Source of the DNA: JAWSUT01 sp033549345
GTDB taxonomy: Bacteria > Bacillota > Dethiobacteria > Dethiobacterales > Dethiobacteraceae
Assembly (NCBI GenBank): GCA_033549345.1
Contig: JAWSUT010000015.1
Location: 12,123 to 76,122 of the forward strand
Length of the DNA: 64,000 nt
Reading direction: 5' to 3'
Shown piece after piece: positions 15,695-22,823 of the stretch. How positions within the stretch are numbered: position 1 is the first letter of the stretch; each line of letters starts with the position of its first letter. Position numbers and translations under genes: made by a program. The notes beneath the pieces were generated by a model, which did no database searches, was not told the DNA's origin, and saw only the letters and a list, made by a program, of their open reading frames with translations.

Positions 15695-16150
15695 TTGGGA
15701 ATTTCGGCAAAACTAGAGGAAATGGGACTGACGCTGCCGGCCGTAGCTGCGCCGGTAGGCGCCTATGTGCCCGCAGTCCGTACCGGACGGTACATCTATA
15801 CCTCCGGCCAGCTGCCGCTGGTGGGAGGCTCTCTGCGCTATAAAGGCAAGGTGGGGCTGGATCTTACCCCGGAAGAGGGGTATGAAGCGGCACGCATCTG
15901 CGCGCTGAACGCCCTGGCGGCTGCCGCATCCGTTGTGGATGACACAGAGCAGATTGTACGCGTGGTGAAAGTTAACGGCTTTGTCAATACTGCTCCGGAT
16001 TTTACCGCCCACGCTGGGGTGATCAACGGTGCATCTGAACTGCTGGGGAAGATTTTTATGGACGGGCACGCCCGTGCCGCAGTAGGGATGGCCTCTTTAC
16101 CTTTGGATGCGGCTGTGGAACTGGAAATGATTCTGGAAGTAACGGAGTAA
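15695..16150 (+). CDS. RidA family protein (YjgF/chorismate-mutase-like branch)
   Basis: Protein of 151 residues of the RidA/YjgF fold; segments GRYIYTSGQLPLVGG, RICALNALAAAASVVDD and VNGFVNTAPDF mark the branch with about 150 residues. Classical RidA hydrolyses reactive enamine/imine intermediates from PLP enzymes; the exact activity of this branch is less clear. The start is TTG 15695 behind GTAGGAGGG. A following flavoprotein is 69 bases downstream and may be co-transcribed. Confidence 0.88.
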   Translation: MGISAKLEEMGLTLPAVAAPVGAYVPAVRTGRYIYTSGQLPLVGGSLRYKGKVGLDLTPEEGYEAARICALNALAAAASVVDDTEQIVRVVKVNGFVNTAPDFTAHAGVINGASELLGKIFMDGHARAAVGMASLPLDAAVELEMILEVTE

Positions 16151-16219
16151 TACACAGTGCCATACTATAGTGTATAACCATTTATGCCGTGAGTGACACA
16201 GGATAAGGGAGGTCTGTCG

Positions 16220-17503
16220 GTGGGCAGGGTGCTGGTGATTGGCGGCGGTTGGGCCGGTTGTGCGGCAGCGCTTGCCGCGGCCCGCCGTGGAGCACGGGTT
16301 ACGCTGCTGGAGCGTACGGACATGCTGCTTGGTACCGGCCTTGTGGGGGGAATTTACAGAAACAACGGCAGGCTGACAGCGCTGCTGGAAGCCCGCGCGC
16401 TGGGCTGCGGCCAACTTTTCGGGCTGATGGACCGTGCCGCGCGGCATCAGTGTATCGAATTTCCCGGACACCGGCATGCCGCTCTCTATGATGTAACGCG
16501 AATAGAACCGTTGGTCCGGCACGCTCTGTCTGAAGCGGGGGTAAGGGTTCGCACGCTGGCACGCGCCACCGATATTTCTGTGACCGGCGACCGGCTGGTT
16601 GAAATTGTGCTGGAAGGCGGGGAAAGCCTGACAGCAGACGCGTTTGTGGAGGCCACCGGGTCTGCCGGCGGCATGACAAACTGCAGCCGTTTTGGCAACG
16701 GCTGCGTCATGTGCATTATCCGCTGCCCGACTTTTGGCGCCCGGGTCAGTATTGCCTCCAAAGCCGGAGTCATGGAAGTAATGGGAATTCGCGCCGACGG
16801 GCGGCCCGGTTCGTTAAGCGGCTCCTGCAAACTCAATAAAGATTCATTGTCCGCCGGTTTGCGCCGCGAACTGGATGAAGCAGGTGTGCTGGTTATTCCC
16901 CTGCCACCTGCCCTGCGTCACAGCAATCTGGAGGGCAAAGCCTGTCAGCAGTATAATCTGCCGGCATTCAGGGACAACATTATTCTGTTGGACACGGGCC
17001 ACGTGAAACTGATGGCTTCGTATTTCCCCCTGGATGCGCTGCGGCAGGTACCCGGACTGGAAAACGCCCGCTATGAGGATCCGTATGCGGGCGGCATCGG
17101 CAACTCCGTGCGTTTTACTTCCATTACGCCGCGGGATAACCGTCTGAAGGTGGAAGGCCTTGTGAACCTGTTCTGCGCCGGGGAAAAAGCCGGCTTTCTT
17201 GTGGGGCATACCGAGGCAGTGGTTTCAGGTTCCCTGGCCGGCTACAATGCGGCGGCGCTCTCTTTGGGCCGGGAACTGCTAACGCTGCCGGGTGATTTGG
17301 CCTGCGGCGATATTATCGCGTACGCCAACCCCTCGCGGGCCAAAAAGAAGGCCAGAGTGCAGCGCATAACCTTTTCCGGCTCGGACTATTTTACCAGAAT
17401 GAAAAACCTCGGGCTCTACAGTACAGACGACCATGCCGTCCGTGCCCGAGTCACGTCAGCCGGCATGGAAAACATTTTTATGGTTACGGGAAGCGAGGTG
17501 TAG
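16220..17503 (+). CDS. FAD-dependent oxidoreductase with internal cysteine cluster
   Basis: Flavoprotein of 427 residues. The FAD-binding Rossmann motif VIGGGWAGCAAALAA is at the N-terminus and a second FAD-contact segment NLFCAGEKAGFLVGH lies near residue 315, giving a GidA/TrmFO-like overall look. Residues 155-169 carry four cysteines spaced C-x6-C-x2-C-x3-C, which could hold an iron-sulfur cluster. GTG 16220 is chosen for its AAGGGAGGT ribosome site; the frame is open upstream. It is followed two bases later by rluB. The substrate is not known; an RNA-modifying role like TrmFO is only a guess from fold and neighbour. Confidence 0.72.
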   Translation: MGRVLVIGGGWAGCAAALAAARRGARVTLLERTDMLLGTGLVGGIYRNNGRLTALLEARALGCGQLFGLMDRAARHQCIEFPGHRHAALYDVTRIEPLVRHALSEAGVRVRTLARATDISVTGDRLVEIVLEGGESLTADAFVEATGSAGGMTNCSRFGNGCVMCIIRCPTFGARVSIASKAGVMEVMGIRADGRPGSLSGSCKLNKDSLSAGLRRELDEAGVLVIPLPPALRHSNLEGKACQQYNLPAFRDNIILLDTGHVKLMASYFPLDALRQVPGLENARYEDPYAGGIGNSVRFTSITPRDNRLKVEGLVNLFCAGEKAGFLVGHTEAVVSGSLAGYNAAALSLGRELLTLPGDLACGDIIAYANPSRAKKKARVQRITFSGSDYFTRMKNLGLYSTDDHAVRARVTSAGMENIFMVTGSEV

Positions 17504-17505
17504 GT

Positions 17506-18234
17506 GTGCCAGTCAGGCTTCAGAAGTATCTGTCTATGGCCGGAGTCAGTTCCCGCCGGGCCGGCGAAAAACTGATTCTTGACGGACGGGTCAGGGTAAA
17601 CGGCCAAACAGTCACTCAAATGGGTGTAACCGTGGATCCGGAAAACGATACGGTGGAAGTGGACAACCGTGTCGTCCGCCCGGCGGAGAAAAAAGAATAC
17701 ATCCTGCTGTATAAACCGCTGGGGTATGTTACCACACTCAAAGACCAGTTTGACAGGCCCACAGTGAAAGAACTGGTGGCTGACGCCGGGGTACGTGTGT
17801 TTCCCGTGGGGCGGCTGGATATGGATACCAGCGGGCTGCTGCTCTTAACCAACGACGGCGAACTGGCCAACCGCCTGTCCCATCCTTCGTTTGGCGTGGA
17901 AAAGGAATACCTGGCCCGCGTCCACGATTTGCCCTCGGCAGAAACCATGGACAAGCTCGCAGGCGGTGTGCCCCTGGATGACGGGCCGACCGCACCGGCC
18001 AAGGTGCGGATAGTCAAGGGAGGCCGGCAAACGTCGGTTTTGTCGCTGGTCATCAAGGAAGGACGCAACCGCCAGGTGCGCCGCATGCTGGACGCGGTGG
18101 AGCATCCCGTTGTTTCATTGAAAAGAACCCGTTTCGGGCCGCTGACACTTTCCGGGATGCGGGAAGGTCAGTGGCGGCGCCTGTCAGCAGGTGAAGTGGC
18201 GGAGTTGAAGCGTGCCGCCGGGTTAAAATCATAG
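17506..18234 (+). CDS. rluB: pseudouridine synthase (RluB/RsuA family)
   Basis: Protein of 242 residues: an S4 RNA-binding domain (RLQKYLSMAGVSSRRAGEKLI, DGRVRVNG) and a pseudouridine synthase domain with catalytic Asp in GRLDMDTSGLLLLTND and the motif GRNRQVRRML. It should modify 23S rRNA as RluB does. GTG 17506 lies three bases after the flavoprotein stop, so translation is probably coupled. The gene ends just before the promoter of the B12 importer. Confidence 0.93.
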   Translation: MPVRLQKYLSMAGVSSRRAGEKLILDGRVRVNGQTVTQMGVTVDPENDTVEVDNRVVRPAEKKEYILLYKPLGYVTTLKDQFDRPTVKELVADAGVRVFPVGRLDMDTSGLLLLTNDGELANRLSHPSFGVEKEYLARVHDLPSAETMDKLAGGVPLDDGPTAPAKVRIVKGGRQTSVLSLVIKEGRNRQVRRMLDAVEHPVVSLKRTRFGPLTLSGMREGQWRRLSAGEVAELKRAAGLKS

Positions 18235-18263
18235 TTGCACTTAATTGCCGAATTTGGTAGAAT
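18235..18263 (+). promoter_or_regulatory. vegetative promoter of the btuFCD operon
   Basis: TTGCAC (18235-18240), a spacer of 17 bases and TAGAAT (18258-18263), just upstream of the cobalamin riboswitch. Confidence 0.7.
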
Positions 18264-18275
18264 TAAAGATAATTC

Positions 18276-18448
18276 AATAACGCGTGGGAACAGGTGCCCC
18301 AGAGGGGGTTAAAAGGGAATCAGGTGCAATGCCTGAGCGGTCCCGCCACTGTAATCGTGAGTCACACGGCAGAAAAAACGCCACTCGGAAACGGGGAAGG
18401 CGCCGTGAGGCAATGACCGACAGCCAGGAAACCTGCCTGTATACCAGC
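18276..18448 (+). ncRNA. cobalamin (AdoCbl-type) riboswitch
   Basis: The conserved B12-box GCCAGGAAACCTGCC is at 18423-18437, preceded by the expected core pieces: AACAGGTGCCCC (18287 on), GGGAATCAGGTGCAATGCCTGAG and CGGTCCCGCCACTGTAATC. It binds adenosylcobalamin (or a related form) and should shut off the following importer genes when B12 is plentiful. A terminator-like hairpin follows. No such element precedes the biosynthetic operon further downstream. Confidence 0.95.
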
Positions 18449-18454
18449 CGTGCT

Positions 18455-18518
18455 GTGCCCTCGGGTCAAGGGAAACATGCTTTTTTTGTATAATCTCAGC
18501 CTGGGCACTGGGATTTTT
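18455..18518 (+). terminator. riboswitch expression platform / terminator
   Basis: GTGCCC (18455-18460) can pair with GGGCAC (18503-18508), followed by TGGGATTTTTTT. This is the expected regulated terminator between the aptamer and btuF. Confidence 0.6.
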
Positions 18519-18552
18519 TTATTACCAATTTACTTACCGGGAGGAAACACAA

Positions 18553-19491
18553 ATGAAGAAGAAACACAGAATGATTGCAGTACTTATTGTCTTTTTGCTT
18601 ATTCTGGCCGCAGGCTGCGGACAGGTGGATGAAGGCAACCAAGCTCCGTCAGACAACGGTTCTGACAATCCGGAATCACCATATCCCATGACTATTGTGG
18701 ATGATGCCGGCCGGACTGTGGAGATTGAAGCTGAGCCGCAGCGGATTGTATCCCTGATGCCAAGCCTGACCGAAACACTGTTTGCCGTTGGCCTGGGGGA
18801 CCGTGTGGTTGGTGTGACCTCATTTTGCAACTATCCCGAGGCAGCGCTGGAAAAAGAAAAAGTAGGCAGCCTGTTTGATCTCAATACGGAAATGATTCTC
18901 TCGCTGGAGCCGGATTTGGTCCTGACCGGAGAAAGCGACACGCTGCAGGATGTGCTTGATTTCCTCACAGATAACGGGCTGACTGTTGTTGTGGTGGACC
19001 CGCAGAACCTCGATGAGATTGAAGAAGCGATTCGCGAAGTGGGCAAAATTACAGGTGTCCCTGAAAAAGGCGCAGACGTTGCTGCGGATGTTGCCGCCCA
19101 GCGGGCAGCACTTAACGAGCGGGTCGGTGCAGTAGCCGACGAGAACCGGCCGAGTGTATTTATCCTTTTGGACACAGAGGCCATCTATACCATGGGACAA
19201 GGGGTTTTCCTGGCGGATATAGTTCACGCGGCCGGCGGTGTGAATGCTGCAGCGGATAAAGGCGAGGGCTATTTTCAGCTATCCGAGGAAGCTCTGCTGG
19301 AGCTAAACCCTGAAATTATCATCAATACATTCCCGATGCGTGACCAGGTTATGGCCAAAACATCCTGGCAGGAAATCGAAGCAATAAAAAACGGCCGTGT
19401 TTATGATGTCGACGGGGATCTTGTTTCCCGCCCCGGACCGCGGATTATTTTGGGCCTGGAAGAACTCTACAACGTCTTTTTTGCTGAATAA
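18553..19491 (+). CDS. btuF: cobalamin ABC transporter substrate-binding lipoprotein
   Basis: Lipoprotein of 312 residues: signal peptide with lipobox LAAGCG (Cys near residue 23), an acidic linker, then the helical-backbone fold of BtuF/FhuD-type binding proteins (PQRIVSLMPSLTETLFAVGLG, VVGVTSFCNYP, LNPEIIINTF). It captures B12 or corrinoids outside the membrane and hands them to BtuC. Riboswitch control supports corrinoids over siderophores as substrate. First gene of btuF-btuC-btuD, two bases before btuC. Confidence 0.92.
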   Translation: MKKKHRMIAVLIVFLLILAAGCGQVDEGNQAPSDNGSDNPESPYPMTIVDDAGRTVEIEAEPQRIVSLMPSLTETLFAVGLGDRVVGVTSFCNYPEAALEKEKVGSLFDLNTEMILSLEPDLVLTGESDTLQDVLDFLTDNGLTVVVVDPQNLDEIEEAIREVGKITGVPEKGADVAADVAAQRAALNERVGAVADENRPSVFILLDTEAIYTMGQGVFLADIVHAAGGVNAAADKGEGYFQLSEEALLELNPEIIINTFPMRDQVMAKTSWQEIEAIKNGRVYDVDGDLVSRPGPRIILGLEELYNVFFAE

Positions 19492-19493
19492 TT

Positions 19494-20539
19494 ATGAAAG
19501 CTGAAAAGAAAATTCTTGTTTATGCTGTTCTTTTCGGTATTTTGCTGCTGAGCGTGATTTTGGCCACCGCCATTGGGGCTGTGGCCATCCCGCCGGGAAT
19601 CACGCTGCAGATTGTATTATCACGCCTGGGTTTTAGCGGCATTGCTACCACTGATATTTCCGGAACCACGGCGTCAATCATCTGGAATCTGCGTCTGCCC
19701 CGTGTGCTGCTGGGCGCTCTGATTGGCGCATCACTGGCACTGGCCGGCGCCACTTTCCAGGGGTTGCTGCGCAACCCGCTGGCCGACCCTTTTACTATCG
19801 GCGTTTCCAGCGGCGCTGCCGCGGGCGCGACACTGGCCATGTTTCTGCGGCAGTTTGCGCAGATGGGTTTTCCGCATATGATTCCCCTGTTTGCGTTTGC
19901 CGGTGCCCTGTTGGCGATGTTCTTTGTCTATAATCTGGCAAAAATCGGCGGACAGGTTCCCGTCGTCACGCTGCTTTTGGCCGGCGTGGTGATTTCCAGT
20001 TTTCTCTCGGCCGTTATTTCATTATTGATGGTTCTGGCGGGAGAAAACATGCAGGGCATCTTTTTCTGGCTGTCCGGAGGGCTGATTATGCGCACCTGGC
20101 CACAGCTCTGGTTTGTCGCACCGTATCTGCTGCTGGGCTTTGCACTGCTCTACGCTCATGCCCGTGATCTGAATATTCTGCTGTTGGGCGAGGAGGCAGC
20201 GCTCCATCTGGGCGTGCGTGTCGAGACGACCAAACGGCTGCTTTTGGTCNNNNNNNNNNGGCGTCGCTGATTACGGCGGCTGCCGTTTCCGTCAGCGGGA
20301 TGATTGGTTTTGTGGGCCTGATTATTCCGCATGCAGTACGAATTGTGACCGGTCCTGATCACAGAGTGCTTTTGCCGGCATCGGCGCTGGTGGGAGCCAC
20401 TTTCCTGATCTGGGCCGATGTGCTGGCGCGGACTGCACTTGCCCCCCAGGAGATTCCGGTTGGTATTATTACCGCTTTTGTAGGTGCACCGTTTTTTATT
20501 TACCTCTTGCGAAAAAAGAAAAAAGAGATTCGTCTGTGA
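19494..20539 (+). CDS. btuC: cobalamin ABC transporter permease (interrupted by assembly gap)
   Basis: FecCD/BtuC family permease with about nine or ten membrane helices. The left part (19494-20249) reads to KRLLLV; the right part (from 20260) continues as [24 protein letters not shown] in another frame. Between them are 10 N. The frame break is caused by the placeholder length, not by mutation: family alignment leaves room for only about one residue. Motifs [31 protein letters not shown] and [10 protein letters not shown] are intact. The full protein would be about 347 residues. Confidence 0.9.
20250..20259. other. assembly gap (10 N) inside btuC
   Basis: Ten undetermined bases. Upstream codons end exactly at 20249 and the downstream frame resumes with the third base of a codon at 20260, so the true gap must be 2 bases modulo 3, not 10. 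Confidence 0.95.
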
Positions 20540-20546
20540 GGAAGCC

Positions 20547-21875
20547 ATGAAGATTGAAATACAAAAACTGCAGTTTGCATACGGGCAGACTCCGATTCTG
20601 AGAGAGACTACATTTTCCATTCCGTCGGGGTCTTTTATGGGCATCATCGGCCCCAACGGCAGCGGTAAGACGACCATGCTCAAACTGTTGAGCCGCGTGC
20701 TTGACCCTGCAGGCGGTACTGTCCTTTTAGACGACCGGGACCTGGCTGTTTTTGCGCAGAAAGAACTGGCCAGAACCATGGCGGTTGTGGCCCAGGATAC
20801 CGCAGCGGGCTATCTTTTTACGGTCGAAGACATTGTGATGATGGGGCGCGCTCCGTATCTTGGCCGTTTTCAGTCGGAGACGCTTGAAGATATAGAGATT
20901 GTTAAAACCTCTCTGGAGATGACCGGCACGCTGCATCTGCGCCACAGAGCCGTAACCGAGCTCTCCGGCGGCGAACGGCAGCGGGTCATGATTGCGCGTG
21001 CCCTGGCCCAGCAGCCGGATGTATTGCTGCTTGATGAACCGACGTCTCATCTGGATATCGGTTACCAGCAGGAAATACTGGATCTGGTCAAACATCTGAG
21101 CACAGCACGTGGACTCACTGTGGCGGCTGTGCTTCATGATTTAAATCTGGCGGCCTACTACTGCAACGACCTGGTGCTGCTGCATGAGGGGAAAATTTTT
21201 GCGGCGGGGACGCCGGCGGAGGTGCTCACTGCGGAAAATATTGCCCATGTTTACCGCACACGGGTGCTGGTGACGCCTCACCCTGTGCTGGGTGTGCCGA
21301 TGATATCCCTGCTGCCCAACTCACACCCGGATTCACCGCAGGAAAAACATCGTGTTCATGTCCTGGCCGGCGGCGGCAGTGGCGGTGAACTGCTGCGTGA
21401 CCTGCGTGATGCCGGTTATGCCGTTAGTGTGGGCGTGCTTAATATCGGAGACAGCGACTGGGAAGCGGCGCGGGCCATGGACCTGCCGCTGGTAGCCGAA
21501 GCACCTTTTTCAGATATATCCGCTGAGCGGTATCAGGAAAACCTGAAAATGATCCGGCAGGCGGATGCGGTGATTCTGGCTGAAACACCTATCGGACGGG
21601 GCAACCTGCCTAACCTGCAGGCGGCAGCCGATGCCCTGAAACAGGGGAAGCCTCTTTTTGTACTTGAAGAAAGGGCAGGTCAGCAGAGGGATTTTAGCGG
21701 CGGCGAGGGTCTGCGGCTCCTTGCAGGCCTCAAAGAAGACGGTGCTGTTATCGTAAAAGAAAAAACCCGGCTTTACCGGGTTTTGGCAGACATATTTGCT
21801 TCAGGTGGCCAGCTCAATCAGTTCAGTGATAAAGCGGGGGCGCCCGTAGACGAGCAGGATGTCACCAAGCCGTAA
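20547..21875 (+). CDS. btuD: cobalamin ABC transporter ATP-binding protein with extra C-terminal domain
   Basis: Protein of 442 residues. Residues 1 to about 255 are a FepC/BtuD-type ATPase: Walker A GPNGSGKTT, signature LSGGERQRV, Walker B VLLLDEPTSHLD, switch His in VLHDLN. Residues about 265-440 form an added domain (VHVLAGGGSGGELLRDLRDAGY, ADAVILAETPIGRGN) as in the long YvrA-type proteins; its role is unclear. ATG 20547 follows GAGGAAGCC. The last 75 bases overlap the convergent minus-strand gene and contain that gene's terminator. Confidence 0.9.
   Translation: MKIEIQKLQFAYGQTPILRETTFSIPSGSFMGIIGPNGSGKTTMLKLLSRVLDPAGGTVLLDDRDLAVFAQKELARTMAVVAQDTAAGYLFTVEDIVMMGRAPYLGRFQSETLEDIEIVKTSLEMTGTLHLRHRAVTELSGGERQRVMIARALAQQPDVLLLDEPTSHLDIGYQQEILDLVKHLSTARGLTVAAVLHDLNLAAYYCNDLVLLHEGKIFAAGTPAEVLTAENIAHVYRTRVLVTPHPVLGVPMISLLPNSHPDSPQEKHRVHVLAGGGSGGELLRDLRDAGYAVSVGVLNIGDSDWEAARAMDLPLVAEAPFSDISAERYQENLKMIRQADAVILAETPIGRGNLPNLQAAADALKQGKPLFVLEERAGQQRDFSGGEGLRLLAGLKEDGAVIVKEKTRLYRVLADIFASGGQLNQFSDKAGAPVDEQDVTKP
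21756..21784 (-). terminator. minus-strand terminator inside btuD coding sequence
   Basis: On the minus strand AAAACCCGG-TAAAG-CCGGGTTTTTTCTTTT forms a standard terminator for the TrkA-C gene, 17 bases past its stop. On the plus strand the same bases are btuD codons. Confidence 0.8.
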
Positions 21876-22475
21876 ATCATCGGTACCGCGCGGGGCCCGG
21901 ATCACATTGCCATCGCGACGGATGGAGAGAATCATAATACCTTTGTCCCGCAGGCGCGTTTCACTCAAGGGTTTGTTCACCCAGGGCGCGTCAGGGTTGC
22001 AGAGATGAACTTCGGCAATACTGTAGTTCTCATCCAGTTTTAAAAGTTCTTCCACACTGCGCTTTTGCAGGTAGGGCTGCCGGGCCAGCTGCTTTTCCAG
22101 CCGGTTATGTAAGAGGTTCATCACACGGCGGCTGCGAAAGAGCAAATAGACCGCAAGCAGGATGCTCACGGCAAAAAAAACATCTTCGGGCCCCGATAAA
22201 CCCTGGCTGAGTATACGGACCAGGATGGAAATAATAAACGCCAGGGCAATGGTCCCGGAAATCATCAGAAACATGGCGATTTTACGCCTGACGGGATGCC
22301 TTGCCACCAGTTCCGACTCTGAGGTGGTATAGCCGGAGGCAGTGATAATGGAGATTGCCTGAAAGCGCGCGGTGTCCCGGTCAAGCCCCGTTAAGACGAG
22401 CATCACGGCTGATACCTCCAGAATCAGAAAAAGCAAAGCAAAAACAAGGAAGAGAAGTGGCAGTTCATTAAGCAT
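21801..22475 (-). CDS. TrkA C-terminal domain membrane protein
   Basis: Protein of 224 residues with three N-terminal membrane segments (LPLLFLVFALLFLILEVSAV, then two more to about residue 112) and a cytoplasmic RCK_C/TrkA-C domain (residues about 140-224, IAEVHLCNPDAPWVNKPLS, LRLGDILLVYGR). TrkA-C domains bind small ligands such as cyclic dinucleotides and gate transport, but no full transporter is fused here. Start at 22475 with GGAGGTGCAGACGC. It lies behind the ferredoxin gene on the same strand and may be co-transcribed. Function unassigned. Confidence 0.75.
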   Translation of the reverse strand: MLNELPLLFLVFALLFLILEVSAVMLVLTGLDRDTARFQAISIITASGYTTSESELVARHPVRRKIAMFLMISGTIALAFIISILVRILSQGLSGPEDVFFAVSILLAVYLLFRSRRVMNLLHNRLEKQLARQPYLQKRSVEELLKLDENYSIAEVHLCNPDAPWVNKPLSETRLRDKGIMILSIRRDGNVIRAPRGTDDLRLGDILLVYGRPRFITELIELAT

Positions 22476-22488
22476 GCGTCTGCACCTC

Positions 22489-22520
22489 CGGTAGAAGCAT
22501 TACCCTGATTCTACCAGAAT
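22489..22520. other. hairpin between ferredoxin and TrkA-C genes
   Basis: GGTAGAA (22491-22497) pairs with TTCTACC (22511-22517). No T-run follows on either strand, so it is not a standard terminator; it may stabilise or attenuate the minus-strand transcript. Confidence 0.35.
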
Positions 22521-22538
22521 AGGGGATGCCTGTGCAAA

Positions 22539-22727
22539 TTAGGAGGCGCTTTCTTCCACAGCCCCTCTGGGGCAGACTTTCACACACAGGCCGCAGCCGC
22601 GGCAGACGTCCATATTGATATAGAGTTCTCCATCTATTTCCGAGACGGCGCCGATGGGGCATTCCTGCCGCACACGGCAGCCTGCGGCACGGTCACAACG
22701 TTGCTGGTTAATGGCGAATTTTTTCAT
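22539..22727 (-). CDS. small ferredoxin-like 4Fe-4S protein
   Basis: Protein of 62 residues. The second cluster motif is canonical (C42-x2-C-x2-C-x3-CP). The first is altered: C11-x5-C17-x5-C23P, so there are seven cysteines instead of eight. It may carry one normal and one unusual or no second cluster. A ribosome site GGAGG lies just before the start on the minus strand. A CsoR/CstR-like palindrome overlaps its promoter region. Electron partner unknown. Confidence 0.85.
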   Translation of the reverse strand: MKKFAINQQRCDRAAGCRVRQECPIGAVSEIDGELYINMDVCRGCGLCVKVCPRGAVEESAS

Positions 22728-22754
22728 AACAGGTACTCCTCCATGTCATCATTA

Positions 22755-22771
22755 ATACCCCTATGGGGTAT
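22755..22771. promoter_or_regulatory. CsoR/CstR-like operator palindrome
   Basis: ATACCCC-TAT-GGGGTAT is a perfect 7-bp inverted repeat with a 3-base centre, the form bound by CsoR/CstR/FrmR family repressors that sense copper or persulfide. It lies between the divergent ferredoxin gene and the cobalamin operon and could control either or both. No csoR or cstR gene is in the window. Confidence 0.6.
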
Positions 22772-22823
22772 ATTGATATCGTAACTCCACTCGTTTCTTT
22801 TGTCAAGACAGGAAGGTGAAACC

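Noticed and set aside
16155..16180. ATAC/GTAT palindrome before the flavoprotein as a terminator or operator
   Set aside because: The stem is very short and AT-rich, without T-run or a known operator pattern.
20261..20299. btuC as a real pseudogene
   Set aside because: The frame break coincides with 10 N; sequence on both sides is intact, so it is an assembly artefact.
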